From Desulforapulum autotrophicum (lineage in GTDB: Bacteria > Desulfobacterota > Desulfobacteria > Desulfobacterales > Desulfolunaceae), in contig DYJE01000023.1 in the NCBI GenBank assembly GCA_020723285.1, positions 1 to 64,000 of the forward strand: a DNA stretch of 64,000 nucleotides, read 5' to 3'. The notes under the pieces were generated by a model. That model did not search any database. It had not been told where the DNA came from and was given only the letters and a program-made list of their open reading frames with translations. Of the stretch, positions 8,501 to 19,007 are shown piece by piece (position 1 is the stretch's first letter; every line of letters starts with the position of its first letter). Made by a program: the position numbers and the translations under genes.

Positions 8501-10543
8501 CACATCGAGGTCCAAGACCGACCGGACTTTGGTGATCAGCACGTTCATGCCGAAGGGTTTCTGGATGAAGTTCACCCCTTTGTCGAGAACCCCGTGGTGG
8601 GCGATGACATCGGCGGTGTAGCCGGACATGAACAAATGCTTGAGGCGTGGGAAAAACCCCTGAATGACCCCGACCAGATCCCGGCCGTTCATTTCAGGCA
8701 TCACCACATCGGTCATCAGTAGGTCTATCTCGCCCGGGTGGCTTTTCGCCAGGTTGACAGCCTCGCCGGGTGTGGCTGCGGAAAGTACCGCGTACCCCTG
8801 ACGTTTCAGCATCAAGGCGGTCATGTTGAGAATCGCCGGTTCGTCCTCAACAAGAAGGATGGTTTCGTGGCCGGGTTCCTGGTCGCTGGCTACAGAAGCC
8901 TTCATTGTCTCGGTGCTTTCCCCCGAAAATTTTGGGATAAAAAGACGGATCGATGTGCCTTTGTCCTTTTCACTCCAGACTGTGATGAAACCGCTGTTCT
9001 GTTTGATGATGCCATACACCGTCGATAAGCCGAGCCCTGTGCCTTGACCGACTTCTTTTGTGGTGAAAAACGGTTCGAACAGCCGGGATTGCGTTTCATC
9101 GCTCATGCCGCAGCCGTTGTCCCGGACCGTCAGAACCACGTAATCTCCCTGGGCTGCATCAGGATGGGCAAGACAGAACGCATGATCGACGGTTTCAAGT
9201 TCTGTTTCAATAGTGATTCGTCCGGAGCTGCCCAGGGCGTCCCGTGCGTTGACGCACAGGTTGACAAGGATCTGGTCGATCTGGGACGGATCAAACAACA
9301 CCGGGGTTGGCCGGGAGGCGGGCCGCCATTCCAGAACCACACTTTCACCAATCAGTCGCCGCATCATTCGGAGCAGGCCTTCCACAGTTTCGTTCATGTT
9401 TAGTTCCCGGGGGGCAACGGTCTGCTTTCGGGCGAAGGCGAGAAGCTGACGCGTCAGGTCCGCTGAACGCTGCGCTGCCTTTCGGATTTCCTGGAGGTCT
9501 TCATACAACGGCAGGGACTGCGGAATTTGTCCAAGGATCATTTCCGTGTGGCCGAGAATGACACCCATCATGTTGTTAAAATCATGGGCCACCCCTCCGG
9601 CGAGGCGTCCCACGCTTTCGATTTTCTGGGCCTGGTTCAGCTGGTCCTGGAGCCGGGCTTTTTCCTGCTCCGCGTTTCTGTGCGCCGTGATGTCACGGCA
9701 GATGGAAAGGACCGTGCTTGTCTGGCCGTCCTCGTCCTTTTCCGGAATGAGTCTCCAGTTGAAAATGGAGGTTTGCGGTCCATTCTGGAAAGTGAATTCC
9801 GATTCGTGGAATTCCCCGGATTGGAACACCTGTTCGATCTTTGATTCCCAGGCGGTGCAGGTCTCGCCGGGAAAACCCAGGTCACGGCAGGATCTGCCCA
9901 GCGCCTGTGTAGCGGGAATGCCGGTCATGGTTTCAAAATGATCGGACACAAACACGGGAAGAATATTTTGATCGAACTGCATGATGACATCCGGAAGGCT
10001 AGCCACAAGGGACCGGTGTTTTTTTTCACTGTCCCTCAGGGCGTCTTCGGCGTTTTTGAGTTCCGTGATGTCCGAATGAACACCGGCATAGTGATACCCC
10101 TTTCCATGTTCATCACGGGCGATGCAGTTGCCCCGAGACAGAATATGACGCCAGCTTCCGTCTCTGGCCTTCATGCGGAAAGCGATGTGCCATGTGGGGA
10201 TTTCGCCGGACGCAAGCCGTGCAATCTCATGATGCAGGCGTTCGCTGTCGCCGGGGTAGAGATGGCTGAACAGGAATTTGTATCCCTCTTCACCGGGCAC
10301 GGGGTCATAGCCGAGCATGGTGAACATTTTGTCGCTGAACTGGAACTCCCCGGTTTTGAAATTGTTTTCCCACAGTCCGTCATGGATGGCGTTGAGAATG
10401 TATTCAAAACGGCGGTTGGCCTGATCCAGTTTCTCACTGGCTTCCAGTTCGGACCGGATGGCTTTATGCTCAGCCGACTCAAGGCGTTTGCCTGATACGA
10501 GACCGGGAATTCTCCTTACGCCCGACGGATCTTCAACCATCAC
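8498..10543 (-). CDS. Soluble PAS-PAS hybrid histidine kinase
   Basis: 681 residues without membrane helices. Two PAS/PAC modules (about 45-165 and 170-290) precede a HisKA domain with phospho-acceptor His320 in GRLAGGVAHDFNN. An HATPase domain follows (N box around NLCVNARDAL, G boxes DNGCGMS and GQGTGLGLS), then a C-terminal receiver (about 558-681: acidic VEDEP, phospho-Asp in MTDVVMPEMNG, Lys in QKPFG). It should sense a cytoplasmic ligand or redox cue and autophosphorylate, then pass phosphate to its own receiver. It is last in a three-kinase operon, 62 nt after the preceding gene. No DNA-binding output is encoded nearby; signal and target are unknown. Confidence 0.93.
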   Translation of the reverse strand: MMVEDPSGVRRIPGLVSGKRLESAEHKAIRSELEASEKLDQANRRFEYILNAIHDGLWENNFKTGEFQFSDKMFTMLGYDPVPGEEGYKFLFSHLYPGDSERLHHEIARLASGEIPTWHIAFRMKARDGSWRHILSRGNCIARDEHGKGYHYAGVHSDITELKNAEDALRDSEKKHRSLVASLPDVIMQFDQNILPVFVSDHFETMTGIPATQALGRSCRDLGFPGETCTAWESKIEQVFQSGEFHESEFTFQNGPQTSIFNWRLIPEKDEDGQTSTVLSICRDITAHRNAEQEKARLQDQLNQAQKIESVGRLAGGVAHDFNNMMGVILGHTEMILGQIPQSLPLYEDLQEIRKAAQRSADLTRQLLAFARKQTVAPRELNMNETVEGLLRMMRRLIGESVVLEWRPASRPTPVLFDPSQIDQILVNLCVNARDALGSSGRITIETELETVDHAFCLAHPDAAQGDYVVLTVRDNGCGMSDETQSRLFEPFFTTKEVGQGTGLGLSTVYGIIKQNSGFITVWSEKDKGTSIRLFIPKFSGESTETMKASVASDQEPGHETILLVEDEPAILNMTALMLKRQGYAVLSAATPGEAVNLAKSHPGEIDLLMTDVVMPEMNGRDLVGVIQGFFPRLKHLFMSGYTADVIAHHGVLDKGVNFIQKPFGMNVLITKVRSVLDLDV

Positions 10544-10605
10544 CCACCACCTTTATGATGTTCAAGATAAGGCCAGAGGTTTGCCGGCCCTTTGGAATAT
10601 CGTGT

Positions 10606-13600
10606 TCACGAATCCTGTTTATAAGGAGTCAACGCTTTTTTCAAGGCTTCAAATTCATTGAACAGCCTGTCAAGGTTGGATCGGATGTCTTCCATGTTGC
10701 CATTGGCCGCTGTGGTTTCCATTAGCGCTGCATGGGCGGCGAGGTTTTCTCCGCCCACCACGGATGCGGCACCTTTGATGGTATGGGCCAGTCGCTCCAC
10801 AGCCACACGATCACCTGACTTCAGTTTGTCCGACACATTCCGGAGTTGGCGGGGGATATCCGAAAGAAAACCATCGATGATTTTTTTGGCCAGATCCTCA
10901 TCACCGTCCAGCCGTTCAAGCATGGCGGCCCTGTTCCATGGCCCTTCTTCCGAATGGTCATGGGGAGTCCCGGTTTCATGATCAGGTTCAACCTCTTCCT
11001 GGTGGGTGGGTGTGATCTTGGGAAGCCATTTTTCAAGGGCGTCGATTATGGCCTGTGTTGAAACAGGTTTGGCGATATGGTCGTTCATGCCGGCATCAAA
11101 GCATTTTTTCCGGTCTCCCTGCATGGCGTGGGCGGTGAGGGCGATAATGGGGAGGTTTGAAAAAGCCCCTCCTTTGGCCCTTATTTTTTGTGTGGCTTCA
11201 AAACCGTCCATTTCGGGCATCTGGCAGTCCATGAACACCAAATCGTAGGGAATGGTTTCTATGGCGTTCAGGACTTCCCGGCCATCGGCCACGGCATCGG
11301 CCTTCAGGCCGAGTTTTTTTAGAATCCCCAAAGCCACCTGCTGATTGGTGATGTTATCCTCGGCCAGAAGGAGGCGGATATTTTTTTCATCAAACCGTGG
11401 CAATGTTTCATGGACAGTATGACGGGTGACAAGGCCTGAAACAGGCGTAGGAGCCGATAACCCGGCAGGCTGGCTCAGAATCAGAGACAGAAGGCCCTGG
11501 AGTTCCTTGTGACGCACCGGTTTGGTCAGGTAGCCAGAAAACCCTAACCGGCTGAACCGTTCTCCGTCGCCGCGATTGCCCAGAGAGGTCAGCATGACCA
11601 GATGAAGGGATGAAAGGCGGCTGTCGGCCCGGATGGTCCTACCCAGGGCTTCCCCGTCCATGCCGGGCATCTGCATGTCGATGACGGCGACCTTGAATGG
11701 CTGGTTCCGTTCAAAGGCCTGGTACAGGGCCTGGATGGCCGAAGGCCCGTCCACGGCCTCGGTGGGTTTCATGCCCCATGACCCGGTCCGTGTCCTCAGG
11801 ATTTCCCGGTTTGTTGCGTTGTCGTCCACAATGAGGATGGGGACACCTTTGAGATCAGTCGGCGAGAGTGCCGGCTCCTGACTTTGTTTCGACTGCTTTG
11901 TGAAATGTGCGGTGAACCAGAATTCAGAACCTTTCCCTTCTTCACTGTGGACGCCGATGGAACCGCCCATCAGCTCCGCCAGTTGTTTCGAAATGGCAAG
12001 GCCCAAACCTGTGCCGCCGTATTTCCGGGTGGTGGAGGCATCGGCCTGGGTGAACTTGTCAAACAGAATGCCAAGTTTGTTTGCGGGGATGCCCACCCCG
12101 GTGTCGCGGACTGAAAAACGGAGGGTCACAGAATCGTCGGGGCTTCCCGAAGGGACATCGAGCCGTCTGACCCGGATGTCCACTTCACCGTCCTGGGTGA
12201 ATTTAATGGCGTTTCCGGTCAGATTGGTGAGGAGTTGCCTGAGCCGGCCCGGATCGCCCTTGAGCATGACAGGAACATCCGGCTCAGCGGCGCAGATCAT
12301 TTCTATGCCCTTTTCATGAGCCCGGATGGCCAGGGTGGCGGCGAAATCTTCAAGCAGGGTGGACAGGTCGAAATTCAGCATTTCCAGGTCCAGCTTTCCG
12401 GCCTCGATTTTGGACAGGTCCAGGATGTCGTTCAGAATCGCCAGCAGGGATTCTCCACTGGCAGAAATGGTTTCGGCGTACTTCCGTTGCAGGGTGTCGA
12501 GGTCCGTGTCAAGCAGAAGTCCGGTGATTCCGATGACGCCGTTCATGGGTGTTCGGATTTCGTGACTCATGTTGGCCAGGAATTCGCTCTTGGTGATGCT
12601 GGCCATCTGGGCCTGGAGAGCCAGTTCGTTGGCCCTTTCGATGGCGTCTTCCAGCTGCCGGTTGGATTCCATCAGCTTGGCTTCAACTTTTTTACGGGCT
12701 GTGATGTCGATCATGACGGTCAGAAAGAACGATCGGCCCTGATTCTGGATGATTTCACCTGAAAAAAGGCCGTCAAGGATTTCTCCGTCTTTCCGTCTGA
12801 TCTGAAGTTCCATGTCCGTTATGCGGCCTTCTTTTTCCAGCGTGTTCCGGATCAGCAGCTGTTTTTCATGATCGGTGAACAGGTTCAGTTCACTTGACGT
12901 TTTTCCAATAATTTCGGTGCGACTATAGCCTGTCACTTCGAGAAAGGCGTGGTTGACATCTGTGAAACATCGTTCGGGTAACGTTGAAAGGGCCATGAGG
13001 GCGGGGTTGCTCTGAAAGAGCCGCTCGAAGCGCTGTTCGGCTTCTTTTTCGGCGGAAAGATCCTTGCATATGGCGAAATTGCAGTCCATCCCGTTCCATC
13101 TGCCATGCTGGATCCGTGTTTCAACGGGGATAAGTTCTCCGTACAGGTTCACAAGGGGCAGAGGACAGTCCTTCCGTTCTCCCCTGATCATGGCCGCGAA
13201 AATGTGTTCGGCCTCATGACGAAGACTGGCCGGGTGCATGTCGAGTATATGCATCCGGTCCGTGGTCTCAGGCATGTATCCCAGCTTTCGTTGAAACGCC
13301 CGGTTGGCGAATAGAATACGGCCCTCCTGGGTTGCCACCACGATAATGTCGTCGATGGTTTCAAAAAACACCCGGAAGTTTTCCTCACTCTCACGAAGTG
13401 ATTCTTCGGCTTTTTTCTTGTCGGTGATGTCTTCGGCGGAACAGACCACATACTCCACCGTTCCGTCCGCCTTCAGTTTCGGGGACTTGTAAATAGAGAG
13501 AAGACGAAGCTCGCCTTTTGCGTTGGGGGCCCATTCCTCGGTCAAAACCGCCTTTCCTGTTTTGAATACCTCGCCGTTGCTGATCCGGCAGACCTCCACC

Positions 13601-16185
13601 ACGTCTTTGGGCAGAATGTCGTACATGTTTCTAAAGGCCAGGTCCTCCTTTGGGGCACCGCAGAAGGCGGCATGGGATTTGTTTACAGCCCCGTATACGT
13701 GAGCTTCGGTGAGGTACCAGACCTGGTTGTGGATGTTGTCCAGAAGGATCATGTTCGACTCTTCCATACGCTTCCGGTCGGTGATGTCATAGTTGACGCC
13801 GATCATCCGGAGGGACATGCCCCGCGCATCCTTCTGAACAAAAGCGCAGGCTTTGAGGTGGCGGATGTCTCCGTCGGGGCGGATGATCCGGAATTCGCTG
13901 TTGAAGTCCTGGGTGCCCTGAAGGGCTTGCTTGATATCGTTTTTGCATTTCTGACGATCCTCGGGATGGACAAGAGCCATCCATGTCTCGTAACCGGCTT
14001 TGAAATCCATCGGGGCCACGCCATACATCCGGTGCATCCGGTCGTCCCAGGCCAGATTGTTCGCAACCATGTCGTATTCCCAGACACCGATACCTGCTGT
14101 TTCGGTGGCCAGTCGCATCCTCCGGTAATTCCTCGCCGCTTCTTCGGTGATGCGCTTGTGCTCCGTGATGTCGCTGAACACGGTGGCGAATTGACCGTGT
14201 TGAAGCCGGTACGCATTGATATAATAATGCCGCTCAAGGTGCTCAGAGTATGTTTCAAAACTTACAGGATTCCCTGTGAGAGCCACGTCTCCATATACGG
14301 AAATGAAAGACGTTTTTTCAATGCCGGGGATAACTTCGGTGACTTTGCGGCCCAGAATATCCGCCACTTTGAGGCCCGTGTGGGTTTCAAAGGCCGGGTT
14401 TGCCGAGAGGAAGACGTAGTCCACGGGTTTTCCGGTGTCGTCCAGCTGGATTTCATGCACGGCAATGGCGGTGGCGGCATGTTCGGTGAGAAGACGGTGA
14501 GCTTCCTCGCTCCTGCTCAGGCTGACGGTTCGTTCCGCCACCAGGATTTCAAGTTCCTCGTTCTTTCGGAGTCCCATGAAAAGGACCAGGGCAAGGGCGG
14601 TGGAGATGAGAACTCCGGTGATGCCGACGATATAACCGGCCGGAGTCCTGTTGAACTTGAGAAAGTCCTGGCTGGCGTGGGCCGAAACATGAAACACTTT
14701 GCCGAAGGCGATAATGGGGCGTGACAGAGAGAGGGCTCTGTCCACTGGGGCATCCTTGTCACAGGAGGATGCCAGGGTCTGGTGGGTAGAACCGCTTTGA
14801 ACGCAGATCTCGATGTGGGCTGACGAGTCATGGCCCGTGCTTTGGAGCAGGGAACCCATTCTGAGAACGGCCAAGGTGAAACCCTGAATCTTGCCCGTGT
14901 CACGATGGTAGACCGGTCGGAAAATGAGAATCCCTTTCTGGTTGCCCGTTTCCTGAACCAGGGTCACAGGGGCCGAGGCCGTGGGCAGACCGCTCTGTTC
15001 TGCCTCTTCAAGAGCCAGTCTCCGGGTTTTTTCCGATCCCAGATCATACCCCAGGGCCGCTTCGTTGCCATAGACCGGTGCGATAAAACTCACAGGATAA
15101 TAGTGTTCTCTTCCTTCGGCATTTTTTCTTCGGCCCTGTTCATCGTGTTCCCAGATTTTGAAATTTGACAGGGTCTGGTTCCTGATCTGAGCCTCGAATT
15201 CTCTTTTTTCTTCAGACGTTACGACCGGAATCCATTCCCAGGCTTTGACCGCCGTGTTTTTGCATAAATGTTCGGTATATTTCCGGAATTCCGCAGCGGT
15301 CACGGTTTTCGAACCATCCATGAAATTGGCAAGACCTTCGAGCTCGGTATTTCTAATATTGCGGAATTTTTCCACAACCGATTCGGTCCGGCCTTCCGCC
15401 ACCTGTCTGAATGTTTCGTAACGCGCGTGACGCTCAGATGTCATGGTGGTCCACGAGGCGTATGCCGTCACCATGATCCCTGAAACCATAACGATCAGCG
15501 GTTCAAACCTGTTCAGGCCTGTGTGCGGTGAAACCAGGCGCTTGTTACGAAGCCGTGACCATCCGGCCCAGAGGCCGACCATGAAAACAAGGCCTGCGGT
15601 GAGCATCAGAGAAGGAACGGCGGCAAAAAGGGTTTTGCGTGTCCATGGCTCAGCGTCTTCATCCACGGCCAGTACCGCCTTGATTTTTGCTGTATCGGGG
15701 TCCGCGACCGGATAAAGGGCGGTGATCCGACGGCCCTTCCGGTCTGTGACAGGCCCCACCACGGTTTTTATGCCGGTCTTGAAAATGGAGGCCCATGAAG
15801 GAGGGGCTTCCTTGTATAAACTGCCGGGCGGCGCGTAACGTTCGGAGTCCTGGGGTTCGCTGTCCACAAAGAAAAAAAGATGGCCGTCATCTTTAATTCC
15901 CAGGAGACAAACATAAAGGCCGTTCATATGGACCTGTTTCAGCGTCATGAACTGGGACTTGAGTCTCTGGTACGCGGGTTTCGCCAGGTCTCCGGCTCTG
16001 CCGGACAGGGTGTCGATGCGGTCGAAGTTTATGGCTTCGGCCATCAGCCGTGTCTGGTCCAGAAATGATGCACGCTCATTGTGATCCGCCTGCTGAATGG
16101 CCCACCAGGACAGGAAACCGCCTGAGACCAGAATGGCCAGGATGATTTTAAGGGTTGTGGACAAACGGACAATATACTGCGGCAT
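10606..16185 (-). CDS. Giant membrane hybrid histidine kinase (CHASE, multi-PAS, two REC, HPt)
   Basis: About 1859 residues. Order: a membrane helix near the N-terminus, an extracytoplasmic region, two further helices, a CHASE-type sensor, another helix (GITGVLISTALALVLFMGL), about five PAS/PAC modules, HisKA with FLANMSHEIRTPMNG, and HATPase (DTGVGIP, GGTGLGLA). Two receivers follow (phospho-Asp in VIDMQMPGMDG and FMDCQMPEMDG), then a C-terminal HPt whose acceptor His is in AHTIKGAA. The protein therefore holds a full His-Asp-His phosphorelay. An upstream frame reaches 16236, but the ATG at 16185 follows GGGAG and begins the natural N-terminus. The neighbouring kinases lack HPt domains and could feed this one. 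Confidence 0.93.
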   Translation of the reverse strand: MPQYIVRLSTTLKIILAILVSGGFLSWWAIQQADHNERASFLDQTRLMAEAINFDRIDTLSGRAGDLAKPAYQRLKSQFMTLKQVHMNGLYVCLLGIKDDGHLFFFVDSEPQDSERYAPPGSLYKEAPPSWASIFKTGIKTVVGPVTDRKGRRITALYPVADPDTAKIKAVLAVDEDAEPWTRKTLFAAVPSLMLTAGLVFMVGLWAGWSRLRNKRLVSPHTGLNRFEPLIVMVSGIMVTAYASWTTMTSERHARYETFRQVAEGRTESVVEKFRNIRNTELEGLANFMDGSKTVTAAEFRKYTEHLCKNTAVKAWEWIPVVTSEEKREFEAQIRNQTLSNFKIWEHDEQGRRKNAEGREHYYPVSFIAPVYGNEAALGYDLGSEKTRRLALEEAEQSGLPTASAPVTLVQETGNQKGILIFRPVYHRDTGKIQGFTLAVLRMGSLLQSTGHDSSAHIEICVQSGSTHQTLASSCDKDAPVDRALSLSRPIIAFGKVFHVSAHASQDFLKFNRTPAGYIVGITGVLISTALALVLFMGLRKNEELEILVAERTVSLSRSEEAHRLLTEHAATAIAVHEIQLDDTGKPVDYVFLSANPAFETHTGLKVADILGRKVTEVIPGIEKTSFISVYGDVALTGNPVSFETYSEHLERHYYINAYRLQHGQFATVFSDITEHKRITEEAARNYRRMRLATETAGIGVWEYDMVANNLAWDDRMHRMYGVAPMDFKAGYETWMALVHPEDRQKCKNDIKQALQGTQDFNSEFRIIRPDGDIRHLKACAFVQKDARGMSLRMIGVNYDITDRKRMEESNMILLDNIHNQVWYLTEAHVYGAVNKSHAAFCGAPKEDLAFRNMYDILPKDVVEVCRISNGEVFKTGKAVLTEEWAPNAKGELRLLSIYKSPKLKADGTVEYVVCSAEDITDKKKAEESLRESEENFRVFFETIDDIIVVATQEGRILFANRAFQRKLGYMPETTDRMHILDMHPASLRHEAEHIFAAMIRGERKDCPLPLVNLYGELIPVETRIQHGRWNGMDCNFAICKDLSAEKEAEQRFERLFQSNPALMALSTLPERCFTDVNHAFLEVTGYSRTEIIGKTSSELNLFTDHEKQLLIRNTLEKEGRITDMELQIRRKDGEILDGLFSGEIIQNQGRSFFLTVMIDITARKKVEAKLMESNRQLEDAIERANELALQAQMASITKSEFLANMSHEIRTPMNGVIGITGLLLDTDLDTLQRKYAETISASGESLLAILNDILDLSKIEAGKLDLEMLNFDLSTLLEDFAATLAIRAHEKGIEMICAAEPDVPVMLKGDPGRLRQLLTNLTGNAIKFTQDGEVDIRVRRLDVPSGSPDDSVTLRFSVRDTGVGIPANKLGILFDKFTQADASTTRKYGGTGLGLAISKQLAELMGGSIGVHSEEGKGSEFWFTAHFTKQSKQSQEPALSPTDLKGVPILIVDDNATNREILRTRTGSWGMKPTEAVDGPSAIQALYQAFERNQPFKVAVIDMQMPGMDGEALGRTIRADSRLSSLHLVMLTSLGNRGDGERFSRLGFSGYLTKPVRHKELQGLLSLILSQPAGLSAPTPVSGLVTRHTVHETLPRFDEKNIRLLLAEDNITNQQVALGILKKLGLKADAVADGREVLNAIETIPYDLVFMDCQMPEMDGFEATQKIRAKGGAFSNLPIIALTAHAMQGDRKKCFDAGMNDHIAKPVSTQAIIDALEKWLPKITPTHQEEVEPDHETGTPHDHSEEGPWNRAAMLERLDGDEDLAKKIIDGFLSDIPRQLRNVSDKLKSGDRVAVERLAHTIKGAASVVGGENLAAHAALMETTAANGNMEDIRSNLDRLFNEFEALKKALTPYKQDS

Positions 16186-16240
16186 GGGAATCTCCCGTGT
16201 TGTTGATGCGTCTGATTCTGGCATCCTGTCAATCAAATCT

Positions 16241-18691
16241 TCAGCGTTTCCCGGGAAGCCATTTTTCCAGGATGTCTATCAGGGTCCAGGCGGAAACGGG
16301 TTTGGACATGTAATCGTTCATTCCCGCCCCAATGCATTTGTCCCGGTCTCCCTGAAGGGCGTGGGCGGTCATGGCGATGATGGGGATTTTTTCATGGGAT
16401 CCGTTCATGGCCCGGATTCGCCGGGTGGCTTCGAAACCGTCCATCACCGGCATCTGGCAGTCCATGAGAATGAGGTCATACTGAATGGTCTCCATGGCGC
16501 TGAGAACTTCCTGGCCGTTGGCCACGGCATGGGCCCGGAGCCCCAGTTTTTTCAAGAGTCCAAGGGCCACCTGCTGATTGGAGATGTTGTCTTCGGCAAT
16601 CATGATTCTGGCTTTCCGGTCTTCAAAGCTCGGAAGAGATTCCCTGGCTGTGTGCCGTGTGGCGATGCGACCGCTGGATCTTTCCCCATTTTGGTTCTGT
16701 GAAAGCGATTGTGAGATGACCCCCTTGAGTTCCATGGGTTTCACCGGTTTGGTCAGATACCCTGAAAATCCCATATCCGCAAAGCGCCGGGCATCCCCCC
16801 GGTTGCCCAGAGACGTGAGAAGAATCAGGGGGAGATTGGAAAGCTCCGGAATGAGTTTGATGGATTTGCCCAGGACATCCCCGCTCATGCCCGGCATGTT
16901 GAGATCCGTGATGACGACGCGGAAAGGGTCATTGTCCTCAATTCCCTGGTAAAGGAGTTCCAGAGCAGTGGGACCGTCCGGGGATTCAGAAGGCCGCATG
17001 CCCCAGGACGCCAGCCGGGTGGTCAGTATCTGGCGGTTTGTGGAATTGTCATCGACCACAAGTGCCCGGATGTCTGTCAAATCCACCGAAAGAGGTGCCA
17101 AGAGGTTTACGGATTCAGGGCAGGTTTCAAATCGGGCGGTAAACCAGAACTCCGATCCACAGAGCTCCTCGCTTGTGACGCCGATTTCTCCGTCCATCAG
17201 TTCCACCAGTTGTTTCGAGATGGCGAGCCCAAGCCCTGTTCCCCCGAACTCACGGGTTGTTGAGGCGTCCACCTGGGAGAATTTTCCGAAAAGCAGGGAG
17301 GTTTTTGCCTTTGGGATACCGATGCCGGTGTCTTTGACAGAAAAACGCAGGGTGACGGAGCCCGCTCCGGGTGTAGCGTCCATGGACAGTACACGGGCAA
17401 TGAGGACCACTTCACCTGTCGATGTGAATTTCACGGCGTTGCCCACGAGGTTGGTGAGGATCTGGCGCAGGCGTCCAGGGTCACCTTTCAGGGTGTGCGG
17501 AACATCCGGTTCCACTGAGCAGATCAGTTCCAGGCCTTTTTCATGGGCGCGAACCGCAAGGATGGACGCCAGATCTTCCATGAGGCTCACCAGGTCAAAT
17601 TCCAGCAGCTCAAGCTCCAGTTTTCCAGCCTCAATTTTTGAAAAATCCAGGATGTCGTTGATAATGGCCAGGAGAGATTCGCCGCAGGAACTGACGATCT
17701 GGGCGTAGTCCCGCTGTTCGTCGTCAAGATCCGAATCCAGAAGCAGGCCGGTCATACCGATGATGCCGTTCATCGGCGTCCGGATTTCATGACTCATGTT
17801 GGCGAGAAATTCGCTCTTCGCGATGCTGGCCTCTTCGGCCTTCATGGCCATGTCATTGGCACGGACGATGGCGTCTTCAAGCTGGCGGTTTGTTTCGATC
17901 AGCGCCGCTTCGACTTTTTTCCGTTCGGTGATGTCTCTGGCAATGCCCTGAACACCGATGATGGAACCGTTTTTTTCTACGGGGACCACGCTGACTTCAA
18001 GTGGAACAAGGGTGCCGTCCCGTTTTTTTGCCATGATTTCGATGAGCTGGTATTTTTCACCGTTTACGGCTTTCTGAAAGGCTTCCGCGGCTTTTCCCAG
18101 TTCGTATTCCGGGAAAAAGGCGGCGAAATTCAAGCCCATAGCCTGTTTCGGAGAGTAGCCGAAGACCTTTTCCGAGCTGGGGGACGTGTAGATCAGGTTG
18201 CCGTTCAGGTCAAGCTGCCAGATATCTTCCATGCTTGTTTCGGCGATGAGTCTGTATTGTTCCTCACTTTCCCTCAGGGCCTCCTGTTGCAGGCGGAGTT
18301 TAGCGTCTGTCCCTTTGAGAAGGAAATACACGAAACCGAGCAGAATAATCAGTACGAATGACCCGATGATTCCTCCGGTGATCATCATGCGGTGGAATGA
18401 CGCCGTGAATGGGGAGATGGCTGTGGCGATCACGGGATCGATGATTGATTTTTTCGATGCATCGGTCCGAAGTTCTTTACGGATGGATTCGGTCAGGGAG
18501 TCTGTTCGCTCGTCCATGTACATCTGGTGCTGGTACCACAGAAGAAAAGCCGCTCCGGCGAGAAGGAGGATCAGAATGGCTGTGAGAGGGAGAAGCAGGC
18601 GCTGCAACACAGGTTGGGTGTGGCTGCCGGCGTTGCGCCGAGGTGCGGGAATCCCTGGGGGGGATGTGTTTTTTGCCGTGGGGTTGTTCAC
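16241..18691 (-). CDS. Membrane PAS hybrid histidine kinase with two receivers
   Basis: 816 residues starting at GTG 18691, with AGGAG five to six nt upstream. Two membrane helices (about 31-52 and 105-126) bracket a short extracytoplasmic loop. A PAS/PAC module (about 140-265), HisKA (SHEIRTPMNG), HATPase (DTGIGIP, GGTGLGLA) and two receivers follow (phospho-Asp in ITDLNMPGMSG and LMDCQMPVMDG). The kinase core and receivers closely resemble those of the downstream giant kinase (for example GNRGD, GFSGYLTKPV and NISNQQVALG/NITNQQVALG), indicating duplication. It lacks an HPt, so it needs one in trans; the next gene carries one. It is first in the operon, 55 nt before the next start. Confidence 0.93.
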   Translation of the reverse strand: MNNPTAKNTSPPGIPAPRRNAGSHTQPVLQRLLLPLTAILILLLAGAAFLLWYQHQMYMDERTDSLTESIRKELRTDASKKSIIDPVIATAISPFTASFHRMMITGGIIGSFVLIILLGFVYFLLKGTDAKLRLQQEALRESEEQYRLIAETSMEDIWQLDLNGNLIYTSPSSEKVFGYSPKQAMGLNFAAFFPEYELGKAAEAFQKAVNGEKYQLIEIMAKKRDGTLVPLEVSVVPVEKNGSIIGVQGIARDITERKKVEAALIETNRQLEDAIVRANDMAMKAEEASIAKSEFLANMSHEIRTPMNGIIGMTGLLLDSDLDDEQRDYAQIVSSCGESLLAIINDILDFSKIEAGKLELELLEFDLVSLMEDLASILAVRAHEKGLELICSVEPDVPHTLKGDPGRLRQILTNLVGNAVKFTSTGEVVLIARVLSMDATPGAGSVTLRFSVKDTGIGIPKAKTSLLFGKFSQVDASTTREFGGTGLGLAISKQLVELMDGEIGVTSEELCGSEFWFTARFETCPESVNLLAPLSVDLTDIRALVVDDNSTNRQILTTRLASWGMRPSESPDGPTALELLYQGIEDNDPFRVVITDLNMPGMSGDVLGKSIKLIPELSNLPLILLTSLGNRGDARRFADMGFSGYLTKPVKPMELKGVISQSLSQNQNGERSSGRIATRHTARESLPSFEDRKARIMIAEDNISNQQVALGLLKKLGLRAHAVANGQEVLSAMETIQYDLILMDCQMPVMDGFEATRRIRAMNGSHEKIPIIAMTAHALQGDRDKCIGAGMNDYMSKPVSAWTLIDILEKWLPGKR

Positions 18692-18876
18692 ATGAGCTCC
18701 TGGTAAAAGCGCTGCATTTGCATAACGCGATAAGGCTTTGTCGCTTCAGGCCATCTAAGATGACCAAAACAGTGTCGTCAGTCCTGGGCCGCTTGTTTTT
18801 GCGGCATTCGTGGCAATTCATGCTGTGGATATGGGATAACGGGAGCTTTTTTCAGCTCATTCGAAAAAACGTTTTC

Positions 18877-18905
18877 ATTTTACACTGTCGTGAATGGAAA
18901 ATCAA
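18877..18905 (-). promoter_or_regulatory. Candidate sigma70 promoter of the three-kinase operon
   Basis: Reading the minus strand, TTGATT (18905-18900) and TAAAAT (18882-18877) are separated by exactly 17 nt. They lie about 185 nt upstream of the GTG of the first kinase. The rest of 18692-19007 holds no ORF I would call, only a small hairpin (GAGCT/AGCTC at about 18843-18858). Confidence 0.45.
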
Positions 18906-19007
18906 AGAGAAACAGAGCGTTGGTCGGAGTGGTATGTAATACATTCAGAGAAGACACGATGGGAAAAGGTCAATGGTATTTTTTCGCCGGTCTTTTTATG
19001 ATGAAAT

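Noticed and set aside
13672-14724. 350-residue plus-strand frame opposite the giant kinase
   Set aside because: Shadow with Val/His/Asp/Gly-rich composition typical of antisense frames; kinase frame is complete.
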